A stretch of DNA of 64,000 nucleotides, taken from Flammula alnicola. Lineage: Eukaryota > Basidiomycota > Agaricomycetes > Agaricales > Strophariaceae. Location: the NCBI GenBank assembly GCA_015499995.1, contig JADNRV010000086.1, forward strand, positions 124,001 to 188,000, written 5' to 3'. Positions within the stretch are counted from its first letter, which is position 1, and each line of letters starts with the position of its first letter. Below the pieces are notes generated by a model, which was not told where the DNA came from, searched no databases, and worked only from the letters and a program-made list of their open reading frames with translations. Positions 1-13,270 of the stretch are shown piece after piece. The translations under genes were made by a program, and so were the position numbers.

Positions 1-12
1 AGCCTCACGTCG

Positions 13-1089
13 ATGATGTCAAGCAATGAAGCTTCCCCAAAGCGACGTCTGTCTATTTTTGGCAAGAATGGCATACGTCCGCCGCCACCGGAGGTGCCTC
101 GGGCGCTCGAGATCTACTCAAGCAGTTGGCGCCGAGGCACCAGTGCCCATTACCACCAAGATGCGACCGATGAGCACGGCTTCGCGACTTCTCTGAAGCG
201 CCCAAATAGGCGCTTCGCCTCGGTAAACACCTCCAGTGACTCGTCTATCTCGGAGATCGCTGTCGGCCGCGATAGCCCGTTGAATATCTCGCCCCTCTCG
301 TCCTTGGCATCCCCGCACGACCTCTGCATAGCCACCACGCGTCTGCGTGCACCCATTCTGCGGGTATTTGTGCCGTGCACAAAACTGGAGGACGGGGATG
401 AGAGTTTAGTAAGCTGCGAAAGGCAACTGGAAGAGGCGGGTCTATGGCAGCATCTCTCGACCGGCGACGTCGTCTGCAACCTCGGGTATGTCCCACCGAG
501 CTCGGAAGACGGCTCATCGGAAGGGCACGACGCGTCGCCCGCCGCATCAGACACACTCCCTACCCTTCGACTGCACTCGTCGCGCAGCTACCCGAGCAAC
601 AGCAGCAGCTCGGGCTCCACGTCCTCTCAGCGCAAGTGGCTATTATTCAACGGCGAGTTCCTCGTCCCATATACCCCGCCAGACCTCCTCCCGCTCGAAC
701 AGCCCTTGAACCTCCCGTCGCCGTTCTACTACGCGCACATCATGCCGCCGCTCGCGAACCTCACGTACACGATCAGCCGGCTGCCTGTGTGCGACGACGT
801 CCCCCAGCTGACGCTCGTGCACTCGGCGACCAAGGTGCCCAGCCCGCACTCGCCCAAGGGATATGCACTGGTGAAGAAGTACGCGTGGACGGCGAGGGTT
901 GTGCGGCTGAGGATGGGCGACGAGGGGGATATGGGCGAGGGATGGTTCGGAGAGTGGGTTTTGGAATATGAAGGAACGGAGGAGGGCAAGCAGACGTTGC
1001 TCGATGCGCTTAGCGGACGGTCGCTTGGCCGGCGACGGTGGGAGCTCGTCAGGGAGAAGAGCGGTGGTGGGAAATTGTGGTTACGGTGA
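13..1089 (+). CDS. Hypothetical protein, possibly 5'-partial
   Basis: A single open frame of 358 codons from ATG to TGA. I do not recognise a domain. The first third is Ser/Pro-rich and looks disordered. The second half is more ordered, with hydrophobic and aromatic stretches ([13 protein letters not shown] near residue 213, then a [14 protein letters not shown] segment and a C-terminal [12 protein letters not shown] block), suggesting a small globular domain. The frame is open from base 1 to the ATG, so the true start may lie upstream of the window. High GC at third positions and strong codon bias support coding; antisense frames across this stretch are shadows. It points away from the Rpt2 gene, with about 0.8 kb between. 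Confidence 0.7.
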   Translation: MMSSNEASPKRRLSIFGKNGIRPPPPEVPRALEIYSSSWRRGTSAHYHQDATDEHGFATSLKRPNRRFASVNTSSDSSISEIAVGRDSPLNISPLSSLASPHDLCIATTRLRAPILRVFVPCTKLEDGDESLVSCERQLEEAGLWQHLSTGDVVCNLGYVPPSSEDGSSEGHDASPAASDTLPTLRLHSSRSYPSNSSSSGSTSSQRKWLLFNGEFLVPYTPPDLLPLEQPLNLPSPFYYAHIMPPLANLTYTISRLPVCDDVPQLTLVHSATKVPSPHSPKGYALVKKYAWTARVVRLRMGDEGDMGEGWFGEWVLEYEGTEEGKQTLLDALSGRSLGRRRWELVREKSGGGKLWLR

Positions 1090-1915
1090 GCTCGTTGTTT
1101 CTCTTTGACCTTGGAGAGTGTAAATGGCTGATTTCGTGCATGCTAAGACTCCTTCCATCTTAATTTATGTCGTGAATAATTTCACGACGCAGGATACCGT
1201 AACTTCTTTTTAGACAGGGGACTTCTTCGTATATGGGCTCTCCTTCTCTCTTCTCTTTTTGTTTCTCTCCTTTATCGTCTCTACTCCCTTCCTCATTACC
1301 CTGCCAATATGCACGGCATGCATACATTTCTCGTCTTCATACACACAGCCTTTCATTGGAGTGACCGTTCCTTCATCTGTACCTATTTCAGTTTCACCCA
1401 TTGGTTTGTCACGGACACTTCGTCTTCGCCTTCGTCGTTCATGACACCCATGACACCTTACCCTTGCATCTGCGTCTCTCAAGATTAAAAACACCACCCA
1501 GCCCAATACTCCTTTAATCTACCATAGCCTCCAAAACGTCTGAAATTTGGACGATAGAATACATACACCTTCACTTGTACAACACCTTATTCGCAGCATC
1601 GGATTCGCATGGTGTATTCTATTAACGACACTTTATTTACTTCGGCCTTTTATGACTTGGGATGTCTTATAATTACGGGTTAATCTATCAATTCTGGCCA
1701 GTTTTTTTATGTAGTCAGCATGTAATATGTATACTTACCTGCGGAATGAAATTGGCGGTCAAGCATGTGCAGATAACATAATTGACAGCTATTAGAAACC
1801 GGGCAGACTATCCTCATGTGCGTGACTCCGGAAGTTCGGCTTCAGTCGAGTCGAGGCAGCAGAACTCGGGAAAAACTATGTATAAATGAAATAAAGACAC
1901 ACAAAAAAGACACAA
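1090..1915. other. Intergenic, convergent 3' ends
   Basis: This AT-richer stretch lies between the stop of the plus-strand hypothetical gene and the stop of the minus-strand proteasome gene. Only short frames without codon bias are present. I see no RNA gene or repeat; it presumably holds the two 3' UTRs. Confidence 0.5.
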
Positions 1916-3540
<1,625 letters not shown>

Positions 3541-3743
3541 GATTCACTGTCGTTTGTTGAAGTTTCGATAAGAGGGCGTTCAGGGAGAGATTTGTACGAG
3601 TGCAAGATGCTAAGTGTAACTTTGAGGCGACGCGTCAGTCTTCTCGATTAGGAATATTTTCAACTCCGCTTCAACGCGTGATCAGCTGAAGCGTGGCATA
3701 CCGTTCTGTCTCCTACAACTATACTGTATACATTTACGCCCTC
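3541..3743. promoter_or_regulatory. Shared divergent promoter of Rpt2 and YIPF6-like gene
   Basis: Only 203 bp separate the two start codons, which face outward, so both 5' UTRs and promoters must lie here. No clear TATA box is evident. Inference from gene arrangement only. Confidence 0.5.
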
Positions 3744-5064
3744 ATGGATCCAGCCAGGACGCCGTTGACCGCAAGCTCACACTTTATCCAAGCGGGTGAG
3801 TGATTCTATCTTTCTAGCTGAACTCTGACTCATGCTTCCCAAGACGACGATGACGATGACCTGGACGAGGAAAACATTCCAGGTTTCTCTCATCCTGGAC
3901 TCGCACAGTCGCCCGTGGCAGATAAAGGCAAAGGTCGCGCTATGTTCGTCCCTGATCAATTGGCACCGCCCACCACCTCCAATGGTAGACCCATGAGCCC
4001 TGTGGTTTCTGGAAACATCGGTAGTTCATCTCAAGGCGCGACTCGGTCAGCGAACAGACAAATGCTTGGTGGTGTACAAGTTGAGACACGGTATGTGCTA
4101 CTCTGTTTCCAAAGTCTCCAATTCTGACTATTCATGTTATTTATTCCAGTTATTCCGGAGGAGATACGTTGGATGAACCTGTCACCACCACGATTGTATG
4201 CTGTCTCGTCCTGTTGTCTTTACGAGGATATTAATGTCGCACCCCAGGCTCGCGACTTGTTGTCGATATACTCGAAGCTTGTTCAAGTGCTATATCCAAG
4301 ACGTTCTAGCGGTCGGGAGGTTCTCAAGTCCGTGTTTGAGCGCTATTATTTGGCTGCAGCGCTGACGACCTTACTGTAGAGACTGGGATCTTTGGGGACC
4401 CTTACTACTCTGCCTTCTCTTAGGAATTATGCTCAGCGTAAATGTGTGTCGGTTTAACATTATCAAACCACTTCTGTTGCTCATATTATTTTATCAGGCT
4501 CCCCCTACACAGTCGTTGGGTGTCTTCACAAGCGTCATCGTCATTTGCTCATTGGGTGCTTTAGCTGTGACTGTACAAGCTAAGGTAAGTTAATATCTCA
4601 CTTCTTTTTCTATATTTTCCGCTGACACATTTATGTTAGCTGCTGGGCGGAAGAGTGTAAGGCCAAACTTCTCTCCTACATCGAAGACTATGCACTAACC
4701 TTTTCTTTTTAGTTCATTCTTCCAGGGTCTCTGCGTTCTAGGATACTGCATAGCGCCTCTCGACATCGCAGCCTTGATTTCATGTTTCGTCCGAATCATC
4801 TGGATCCGTGCTCCAGTCGCTTTATTGGCCTGGGCGTGGTGCATTTGGGGTAAGCGTTGTCGTGTTCCACGTTGTATTGCGATTTACGTTTCTCAAAGCG
4901 TCTGTCAACTTCCTCGACGGCACAAAAATTGAACAGCAACGAATATTGCTTGCTGTATACCCCCTTCTGTAGGTCATCAGTGACACCTCTTGGCTCATTT
5001 TGCTAACCCGTCTGTCGATAGCCTATTTTACTTCGTCTTGGCATGGATGATTTTGATCCAGTAA
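3744..5064 (+). CDS. yip4: Yip1-domain membrane protein, YIPF6/Yip4-like
   Basis: A Golgi/ER multi-pass protein of the Yip1 family, whose members bind Rab GTPases and support vesicle trafficking. Ten exons splice in phase to 278 aa: 3744-3795, 3844-4090, 4150-4195, 4248-4327, 4380-4437, 4498-4584, 4640-4656, 4713-4849, 4899-4968 and 5022-5064. The N-terminus is acidic and disordered (DDDDDDLDEENIPG). It is followed by the family signature DWDLWGPL at the start of the first membrane segment and by GRVSFFQGLCVLGYC, which closely resembles YIPF6. About five hydrophobic segments follow, ending WMILIQ. Exon 7 is a 17-nt microexon, supported because skipping it breaks the GRVSFFQG motif. The assignment rests on motif resemblance; YIPF6 is preferred over other Yip1 members because of DWDLWGP. 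Confidence 0.88.
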
Positions 5065-6257
5065 TGTCTATCGCCGTCACTAAGCATGCCCCTTCCCTGA
5101 AAGTTTAGTGTTATCACACCGGCTGATGCAAACATTGTTTTGTTTATGTATTCCTGTAATCAAGCCCGTTCTCGCATAATTTAACATTGGATCACTTCAA
5201 ATGCTACTGTTGTGGCAATAGGACGGAAAACGCTCAATGTATCTACTCATCGCTGAAGGGGGTTGGCTTCAACTTCCAGGAAACAAAGAGACCGATAGAA
5301 CTCTGTGCCTCCGAGTCGTGTTGTAAGCTTGCATTCAGGACCCAGGTTCGCGTAGTTACGACAAGCAAGATGAGTCACATACTGAGTGTTGTTGGAGTGT
5401 TGATCGATGAGGGCTCGAGAGGCGATACAATATTCGACTCCGGGATAAGTATTGTATTTCATGACTGAAAGGCTGATATTTCACGTCGAAATTGGATAGA
5501 TAGAGCCCGTTCGCAGAGCTCAAGGCCTTCAAAGTTCAAAGTGCTTACTAATACCATTAGCGCTTAAGCTGGTCATTCTGATGGTTATGTAATCTTAGGT
5601 AAGGCTATGATTTGCTCATGACTTTCACCCACCCGTATCCTCCAGCGCTCTCGACTTGCTGAACCTCTACGATATGAATGAAACAGGCCAAATGCGATAG
5701 AATACACATCCCTTCTACTCCCCACTGTATTCCGCTGGCAGCAATAAGGCCAATAACCGGCGACGTTCCAACTTACCACGCAATCAGACGCGTCCTGACG
5801 CGTCGCCAAACGAACATTCCAGGCGGACAACGCATAAAATGATCAATGGAGGTCATTTGGCTGGATTAAAGATACGTGCTGGCACATGCGCGTGTATAAA
5901 CTGGAGGTGTTGCAAGAGACAATCTTCGGCTAGAGAAGTGAAGCCTGGACAAAGATACGATGGGTGGTTTACGGAGACAAAGAAAAGTAAGACGACATTC
6001 CAGTTATTCAAGTCACCGAGTTTGATATAAAGGAAATCAAGAGATTTAGGCACTGCTAATCCGAAACAATGGAGGGCCACAGAACACCAAAGCGGCCAGC
6101 AGTGGCGCAGCGCTTTGGCAATGAACCCGTCTTTGGTCAGTCTGTGGCATATAGCTTATATACGGCGAAGATGTCGCGTTTGGCCCAACCGACCTTTCAA
6201 CCCTTCTTTAAACCTTCAACTTATTCTACGCTGGTCGTAATCTTTACTATCTTTACC
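5065..6257. other. Intergenic with a gene-fragment repeat
   Basis: About 1.2 kb without a convincing gene. It contains a 37-39 bp copy (about 5263-5301) of the intron 3/exon 4 junction of the downstream WPGY-family gene, listed separately. The short frames here lack codon bias. Confidence 0.5.
5263..5301 (+). repeat. Short duplicated fragment of the WPGY-gene exon 4 junction
   Basis: The stretch beginning GGCTTCAACTTCCAGG and running through AAGAGACCGATAGAAC recurs essentially unchanged at about 7180-7217, where it is the acceptor site and first codons of the last exon of the WPGY gene. Sequence on either side does not match, so only this sliver was copied or survives. Confidence 0.75.
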
Positions 6258-7353
6258 ATGTCTTATGCTCACACTACATTCGTTCCTTCTCAAAACATTC
6301 CGGTCACGTCGCTTGCATACTATTCACCCTCCCCCATATTTTCTGCCGATGCCACTTCTTCAACATATTATACAGGCCCCAGCTTTAATTGCCCTAGCCA
6401 AGAAGATATCTCATATCAGGTACGCGTCTTCGCCTCCAATCTCAAAATGTCGTAACTGACCAAGAGTTACGGTCCTTCCAGGCCACTCCCCGACGACGAA
6501 CTTCTGATTCCTTACCTTATCCCACCTCTCGGTATGATGTTACCCGGTCGCCGACTCGCACTCGATTCCATGTGGCACACCACACAAATACAACTCCTTC
6601 CCATACCACGTCTCCCGCTCCGACGCGTAGCCGCAACAATTCTTCGGTGCTGGGCCCCGAACGACATAGTCGCACTTACGGACGCGCTGGAGACCCGCCT
6701 GCTCACAGTACCACTCGCGTGTCGAACACTGGCCTCGATCCAGTTGGCCCCAGTAACCTTAGACTGGTTCCACAACGCATTTTCGACGAACCGACCTCCT
6801 CAAAGTCACATCACTATCGTTATGCCCCAATCACCTTCCAACTACGAGGATTCCCCGAAATCGGTGTCAAAGTTGCTGCCATCCTGAACGAGAGAACACC
6901 TGTCCTGATCGGGGATGCGGACCCTGTCTTCCATGATGTTCAAGAACGCGAAGTGAGGGTGCAAATCCTCGTGAGTCAGGCGAGTCTATTGAGTAGACCT
7001 TGTCTGATAATAGCATAGTGGCCTGGTTATTCCAAGGTGCTGTTCGAAAAACGCGTGAAAACGTTGCAGGGGAAGATGGCCCGGGGGTCTGTCGCTGTAC
7101 AGCTCGCCATTATGGTAATTGATTTTGCGTACAAGATAAAGGTATGCGAATATCTGTCACCCACTCGACATTTACCAATGGCTTCAACTTCCAGGAAACA
7201 AAGAGACCGATAGAACGCGGCTATGAACAATGGTCGATAAAAACCGAGCATAATGACGGTATCAAGCCTTCCGACATCTTCATCACAAGGCTCATACACT
7301 GTGGGGGATCACACTGGCAAATGGAACTCTGGGCGCCGAACGTGACGCACTGA
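6258..7353 (+). CDS. Basidiomycete WPGY-motif protein of unknown function
   Basis: Four exons (6258-6419, 6482-6970, 7019-7141, 7195-7353) join in phase to 310 aa. The start at 6258 has a good context (ACCATGT); in-frame ATGs at 6069 and 6174 would add up to 63 residues. The N-terminal half is Ser/Thr/Pro/Arg-rich and disordered. The C-terminal half holds a compact region: ITFQLRGFPEI, EVRVQILWPGY directly across intron 2, a basic helix KRVKTLQGKMARGSVAVQLA, and a C-terminal SDIFITRLIHCGGSHWQMEL. I recall a WPGY segment plus a C-terminal ITRLxHxGGxxWQ segment from uncharacterised Agaricomycete proteins, from memory only. No function is known to me. If intron 3 is retained, the protein ends early at 7211-7213. 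Confidence 0.7.
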
Positions 7354-7873
7354 TCAGCCAACGCCTGGGGAGGTTTCTTTTGGGTGTCCTCTGTGCATTC
7401 GTGACTAATAGCTTTGAACATTTCTCGATTTGTAGTATACTGCTTTAATATTTTTGGCGTCTCCAGTCACAAGAGAATGTTGTTTTCTCGTTCTCATTCC
7501 ACTTGATCTTCAATCACTTGAAATCTCTAATACTTGTCATATCCTCATGCTACATACATCATGGACTGAACATAGAACTGGCGATGTCGATGAAATTTTA
7601 TCTCGTGCTCACCCAACTACCTGGCGGGTCAAACGTGCATTCCATGTGGTTCCGGAAAAATACTACGTAACCCCAGCACCACACACATGAGTGATTGGCC
7701 TGAGGAGTCGTGGTCTTGAACAACAGTAAATTTGGCATTCAAGTCGAAAGGCATGCACGCTCGAGCCTGCATGTTTCCTCCAGGCGTATCAGTAGCTTGT
7801 TCGCTGGTATTGAGAGTCATTCGTCTCTACTCTCTAAACCTTTTCTGTCCACTGTTATTCTTCTGCCACCCTC
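7354..7873. other. Intergenic, upstream of first GTPase gene
   Basis: No gene, RNA or repeat recognised. It presumably contains the promoter of the GTPase gene starting at 7874. Confidence 0.4.
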
Positions 7874-9000
7874 ATGTCGTCAACAACATGGAAAAGAAGG
7901 GGGAAGATGCTCACCAAAGATGACCCCATCATGAAAGATGCAAGGAACACAGATATCGTTATCCCGTAAGTAAGATTTCTGCATGGTTGCTGACTCGAAA
8001 ATACTTATAAATTCATCTTTTTCGTAGTATCATGGGCCCGACCGGTGTCGGGAAAAGCACAGTGCGCAAAATAGACAAAAATCGATACTGTTGGTTAACG
8101 ATTTTCAGTTCATCAACACACTTCTTGGGGGAACTGTAGTCACCGTCGGCCATGAATTGAATTCCTGTACAGCCAAACTCGAGCCTGTTATAGTTCCAAG
8201 TCCACCTGGTACTGCGGGGAGATTGGTGATTGTAGACACCCCTGGATTCGACGACACATACGTCGACGACTCCGAAATCTTAAGGCGCATCTCCGTTTGG
8301 CTGGCAGCATCGTGAGTCGCGTATCCTTGCGCTATTGGCGGAAAATAGGATGTTAACATGCATATCTGACAGATACTCCGATTCGATGAAGCTCGGTGGC
8401 GTCATTTATCTGCATGAAATTACTCAAGTGCGCATGCTAGGAACGACCCGCAGGAATATAGATGTGTTCATGAAATTGTGTGGGCACAACAGCCTGAAAT
8501 CAGTCATTCTCGGAACCACGAAGTGGGACCAGGGAGTCACGCTGGCCGTAGGACAACAACGGGAGAAGCAATTGGAGGACAACTATTGGAAGGAGATGCT
8601 TAACGCTGGTGCCCAGAAGTTCCGAATTCGTAACGACAAAGAGTCTGCCTGGAACATCATCAATGTCATTATCGATAGATACAAGAAGAATAATCTCGAC
8701 CCAAAGCTGGGCACGAAGACCCCTGGCGACATTCTACAAATCCAGAATGAATTAGTCAATTTGCAGAAAATCATTCCCGACACCGAGGCGGGAAAAAGCT
8801 TGCGGTATAGCTTGCAGGAGGCGCTCGACATGCAGAAGAAAAGGGCCGAGAAGCTGAAAGCGCAAGCTTCGACGGGTGATGCCACTCTTCAGGAGGAATA
8901 CCAGAATGGCCAGGAGCAGATCAGGAGAACTCTTGGTGAAATATCTGCGTTAAGGGTTACTCTTCCTCGCCGAATCTTGACTTTCTTTGGAGGTATTTAG
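7874..9000 (+). CDS. AIG1/GIMAP-like P-loop GTPase, cluster gene 1
   Basis: Four exons (7874-7965, 8028-8061, 8109-8311, 8373-9000) give 318 aa. A short N-terminus ending DIVIP leads into the P-loop IMGPTGVGKST on its own 34-nt exon. It is followed by FINTLLGG, the SCT region that could supply the switch I Thr, the G3 motif VDTPGFDD, and GTTKWD in the place of the base-recognition motif. The C-terminal third is helical (EIQNELVNLQKIIPDTEAG, then a Lys/Glu-rich heptad region) and ends with an aromatic/basic tail RRILTFFGGI. Family knowledge: AIG1/GIMAP and septin-like GTPases often dimerise at membranes. Assignment to AIG1 is by motif resemblance only. It is closest to cluster genes 6 and 7 and the first domain of gene 8. 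Confidence 0.85.
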
Positions 9001-9396
9001 GTGAGTCGGCGCCTTATTGTGAGTGGCCGACCTATATTGTGGACGTTTGGCGGAGCAGAAGTTTTCTTCTCGAACGTTGGTTGAGTCGGGGTACCTACAG
9101 TATTGGTTATCAGTTCGGGGTCGCCATCATTGGGAAGAGGTTGTACTACCGTACCGCGTACTACCGACATGTTATTTGGATACCACCAGCTGTTACTTAC
9201 TGTCGTCCTTGGGCCGTCTCCCGGACCTTATACAATGCAGGTAATTTAGCCTTTCGAAAAAGTGGCTCTTTCCAGCGAAAGTAAGTTCAAACTTTGCTCT
9301 ACAATATCTAAGCCACGTCGTTCTCCCATGGCCAACGTTGTCCTATTAGATTCCAATATCCGCGGACGATAGGAATGCTTTTACGGCGGAACAGGG
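9001..9396. other. Intergenic between GTPase gene 1 and a hAT-like element
   Basis: Nothing recognised; the short frames here are not biased. It ends with GAACAGGG (9389-9396), the left copy of the target-site duplication of the following element. Confidence 0.45.
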
Positions 9397-10508
9397 CAGT
9401 GTTGTTTTCTAAGGGGTTATTAACCCCAATTTTTTTCCTTAAGCCTTACAGTCCTTTGCATAATTTTGTGAAAGTCGAAACATTTTGAAATAATCACGTG
9501 CTGATGGTGCCTCAGCCAAATATGCCCGGCACCAGCCGGCACCGATGGGCACCGATCGGCAGTTATGTCTGCTCGGTTTCCCATCTGCAACCCTCTGTAC
9601 TACAGCACTCCGTCTACTCTGTCCATTGCCCATTGTGCTAGGTTCTGCTACCTTATAAGTTCTAGGTCCTCACTATGAAATGGATTTTGATTATTTTATT
9701 AATTCTTAATATATGTATTATGAAGCTATGGGCCAACTTCACTCTCAAGGACCACTTGATGGGTCATTGGCACCTGAACTGCCCACTTTGTGTACGGTGC
9801 TGCTGTAAGGTAAAAGGTCGCTGAACAAAGAGTTTCTTGGGGAGTTTTAAATTGTCCCCTATGTAGCGTCGCAGACCTGTGGATCCTACCCTCCATGAGT
9901 CAATGACTGCCCATCTGCTTCAATAATTTAAACAACACACCCATTCCAGCCTAACCACACCCCAATTGCCAGCACAAGTTCGTACAAATTCTCCAAGGCT
10001 CTAGCACACTGGCGAGCGCGCAAGGATAGCCCAAGTAGTCCGTATCTACCAAGTATCTGCCGATGCGTTGCCGATGATGTTTGGCTGAGGCACCATCAGC
10101 ACGTGATCATTTCGAAACTGTTTCAACTTTCACAAAATTATGCAAAGGACTGTAGGACTTAAATACGACCCCTTAATAAGACTTCATTTTAAGGGGTTAT
10201 TAAGGGCTTGGGGGGCCGTGAGAAAAAATGCAACACTATTGCCACACCTGACTTTATGGCAAAGGCATTACACAAAATGACACCAAAGCTAGAAATTGAA
10301 ATTTGTATTTTACAGAGCTTTTTTCATACATAGCAACTGGTTCATCTGGTCAATTTCAAGTCTGCTGCAGTTACTCATAATTCATGGCTCATTGGTTCTT
10401 AAGACTTCATTAAGGGTTATTAATGTTTTTGATTGATACTAACCCTTAACCTTAATATGTATTTAAGCCTTAAACATTATTAACCTTTAAGCCTTAGGTA
10501 CAACACTG
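9397..10508. mobile_element. Non-autonomous hAT-like element (1,112 bp)
   Basis: The element starts CAGTGTTGT and ends with the inverse ACAACACTG. It is flanked by a perfect 8-bp target-site duplication GAACAGGG (9389-9396 and 10509-10516). An 8-bp duplication with CAGTG-type ends is the hallmark of the hAT superfamily. No transposase reading frame is present, so it must be mobilised in trans. A second, longer inverted repeat of about 73 bp lies inside (9448-9520 against 10080-10153). Runs of TTAAGG/CCTTAA motifs sit near both ends. Confidence 0.85.
9448..10153. repeat. Internal inverted repeat nested in the hAT-like element
   Basis: The arm at 9448-9520 (ACAGTCCTTTGCATAATTTT..., ending at CTCAGCCAAA) is the reverse complement of 10080-10153 with only a few mismatches. 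The arms are better conserved than the outermost ends. They may be subterminal transposase-binding repeats or the remains of a second element nested in the first. Confidence 0.8.
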
Positions 10509-10521
10509 GAACAGGGAGGAC

Positions 10522-11206
10522 GTTCCGTATTTCGAGAGTCCGAACTGCCGCCGATCCGCCTGTCCGCCTAACTTCGCTTATCTCATCAGTGAAATTTCCT
10601 CACTTCTACTATCTTAGCCACCGCCCGCCCAGTAGTTAGTGGGAATTATTTCCCCTCCCCCCCCCGCTGTCCTGTGGATCCCGCGGAGGTCCACGCCATG
10701 AATATTATGGCTGTAACTGTATTGATAGAGTAGAAAAGGTGATTAGAGCAGAAACCCCGACAAATTGGCAGCACAAAACGGATGACGGCTCGCAACGAGC
10801 AAGTTTAAGGCAAAAGCGACATAAATCTTGAGGATAAAGGGTGGTACCTCATTTCTGCACAAGGCGAGACCCCCAAGTTTGTGTTCTGGAAAAAGAAATA
10901 CGAGGATCACGGGTGGGTACGGTTTCAGAATGTTCAGATTTCACATAGGGAAGGTGATTAAATCGCAAAACACGGCTTTTTACCGCCCCTGATACGGGCG
11001 CTGTAGGCGGGCGCTAATTCAACGATGAAAAATCTATATTTTGCAAGAAATACAGACGAATACGGATACCTATGCAAGGCGGGGAGGTGGCGCGAGGCGC
11101 GTCTACTACTGTAACTAAGACCGTCTAGGGGAAGGCGTGCTGATCACGGGATTCAATGAACACGGACTGGCGGATTGGCGGCGGTTCGGACTCTCGAAAT
11201 CCGGAA
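10522..11206. mobile_element. MITE-like inverted-repeat element (about 685 bp)
   Basis: GTTCCGTATTTCGAGAGTCC at 10522, continuing through GAACTGCCGCCGATCCGCC, is matched in inverse orientation by 11163-11206 with a few substitutions (arms about 45 bp). The interior is non-coding, with GC-rich runs (CCCCCCCCCC at about 10660). I could not identify a convincing target-site duplication, so the exact borders and superfamily are open. Confidence 0.6.
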
Positions 11207-11907
11207 CTTTCTGGGAACAGGGCGGTTTCTATCGGAAATCTCCGAAATTCAACACCGCTGGGCAACGGTAGGCATCATGCAGCAACTCCCATGCAACAAA
11301 TTTCACTTCTGAGCGACTTCCACAGCAGTTGCACAGCAGCCTCCAGCAGATTCTACTCCAGTAAATGGCTGGCCTCGATAGGGATGTATCGTGCGACCGT
11401 TCTCAGCAATTTCCGACACTGGGCATCTGGCTTAACGTTCGGACCTTCTTTAGCATCATGGCCTCGTCATGGGCTTCCGCATGTTTCTGAATTGCCTATT
11501 CTTGTCAATGCCTCGTTCATTTCTGCCTGTTTTCGCCAACCTTGGAGTTATCTCTTAGCGTAAGATCTCTTTGATTTATCGATTTTGTGGACGATATGGC
11601 AACGATACTCATCGTGCCTAAACCAATCATTTTCGAAGCGCAATAGGGCGCACTGAATAGTAGGAAGAACATTTGGAGTCCGGTAGATCAGATGCCATCC
11701 GCGTACCACGAGGGAAGATGTGCTAAGGTCGATCCATTGAACATACGGCTGTTGGTGGGTGATACATCTTCATAAATCACAGGCAACCGTAATAATGGTA
11801 TATTACTGACGGCTGTTGCTTCGTTTGCTTTCTTTCTAACTCCCAACGTCCGCACCTCTCATTTCAAAGAGTACATTCATTACGGCATATTCTCTTACTG
11901 CAATTCC
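11207..11907. other. Intergenic, upstream of GTPase gene 2
   Basis: About 700 bp without a supported gene. A 135-codon frame beginning in the MITE right arm overlaps here but has no recognisable domain and starts inside the repeat. Confidence 0.4.
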
Positions 11908-12823
11908 ATGAAGTCAACGAAGAATCCTCAACCATCCTGCGGTGATGTTGTGCCTGTGATTTTGTTCGCCTGTTTCTTCTAGTCGTCAATTTCCTCACTC
12001 ATCCCTGAATCCAGGTTATTGGGAGAAACGGGGGCTGGGAAGAGCACAGTATGTCAACCCCTAGATATACATACGTAGGTTAAAGTGACATTTTGTCAGT
12101 TTATTGATAAAGCAGGACCACAACTCCACCGGAGACCGAAAATTGGTCATGATCTAGGCTCTTGCACTACTAGCGTTGCAGAATTCAAAATCCAAAATCC
12201 AAAGAACCCCAAATCTTGCGTCGTTCTCGTCGATACCCCTGGGTTCAATGATTCGGATCCCCTGAAAGGTGACGATGAGCAGTTGAAAGCGATTATAGAT
12301 TGGTTGAAAGGGAAATCCCAGTGAGTACAATTTTGCGATATCGTACCCCGATCTAATCACCAGCCAATTCAGGCCTGACGCAAAGATTGCGGGAGTCATC
12401 TATCTACACGATATCAGCCAGGCTCGGGTGATACAATGCCCAACCGTGATGAATGCGAACCTGGTGTCGCGACCTCCGGGTGTCTTGTTTGCGACTACGA
12501 AATGGAGCAAGCATCGTCTGCAGCAGGATGAAAGCCGCGAACGGGAGTTGAAGGACGCTTTCGCATATGTTCAACTGGATCGTTTTGAAAATACGGTCGA
12601 CTCCGCCTGGAAACTTATTGACGCCGTAGTTTCCTCTCCCGGATGGAATGTTACATTATTGGAGTTTCAAACGAAATTGGAGGCTATCCGTCCGCAGTTC
12701 AAGCGAGAAGAGAAAAGAAAGCCCAAGTTTTTCCATTTATTTATGCGCTCATGGGCAAAGGTCAGTATATCAAACAGATTTATATTTGACTTGACAAAAT
12801 AACGTTCTACGCTTTTCCAGTAA
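11908..12823 (+). CDS. AIG1/GIMAP-like GTPase, cluster gene 2 (short type)
   Basis: Exons 11908-11963, 12015-12048, 12100-12320, 12373-12760 and a final stop codon at 12821-12823 give 233 aa. The P-loop is LLGETGAGKST, again on a 34-nt exon. The G3 motif is VDTPGFND and the fourth motif FATTKWS. It lacks the long helical C-terminus of gene 1 and ends after KFFHLFMRSWAK, an aromatic and basic tail. Reading through the last intron instead of splicing would give a stop at 12802. It belongs to the LLGETG subfamily with gene 3 and the second domain of gene 8, and shares long identical stretches with the latter (RPPGVLFATTKWS, RFENTVDSAWKLI). Confidence 0.82.
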
Positions 12824-13270
12824 TCGATCAGACTCCTCAGCGCTCTTGCCGAATCCAGGGTTTAATCATTTGATTTGAAGGATTTCAGAAATGTTGTATT
12901 CGATTCCGTAACTTTGTAGTCTTGGATCTTGTTTCTGCAGAGTCCAGAACCACCGTTTCTGTGATCTATGCAAAGAGTTCAACGTAAGGGAAGTGATATT
13001 ATGATTTCATTGACGGTCATTGGTTTGGGTATATGGATCGTGGATTGGAGACAGGCCTTCAGTAATTATTGCGCGCACACCACGAGGCAAAGCCTTGAAT
13101 GCGTCGTGTCTCTTGCAGCATGCATATGTCGAAATCAACGGCCTATATATAAGTTGGGTGCGTGCATTTCCGATTTCCCTTCTACTGCGAGCTCTTACTT
13201 CATTTGCGTCCAATCTCCCAACGTGTAAATCGAGTGTCATAAACACGACCTACCCACATACCGCATCGAA

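Noticed and set aside
11215..11222. A third GAACAGGG that could suggest a larger hAT insertion
   Set aside because: No CAGTGTTG-type end is adjacent; an 8-base match nearby is likely to be chance.
11156..11563. 135-codon plus-strand frame
   Set aside because: It begins within the right arm of the inverted-repeat element and shows no recognisable domain or paralog.
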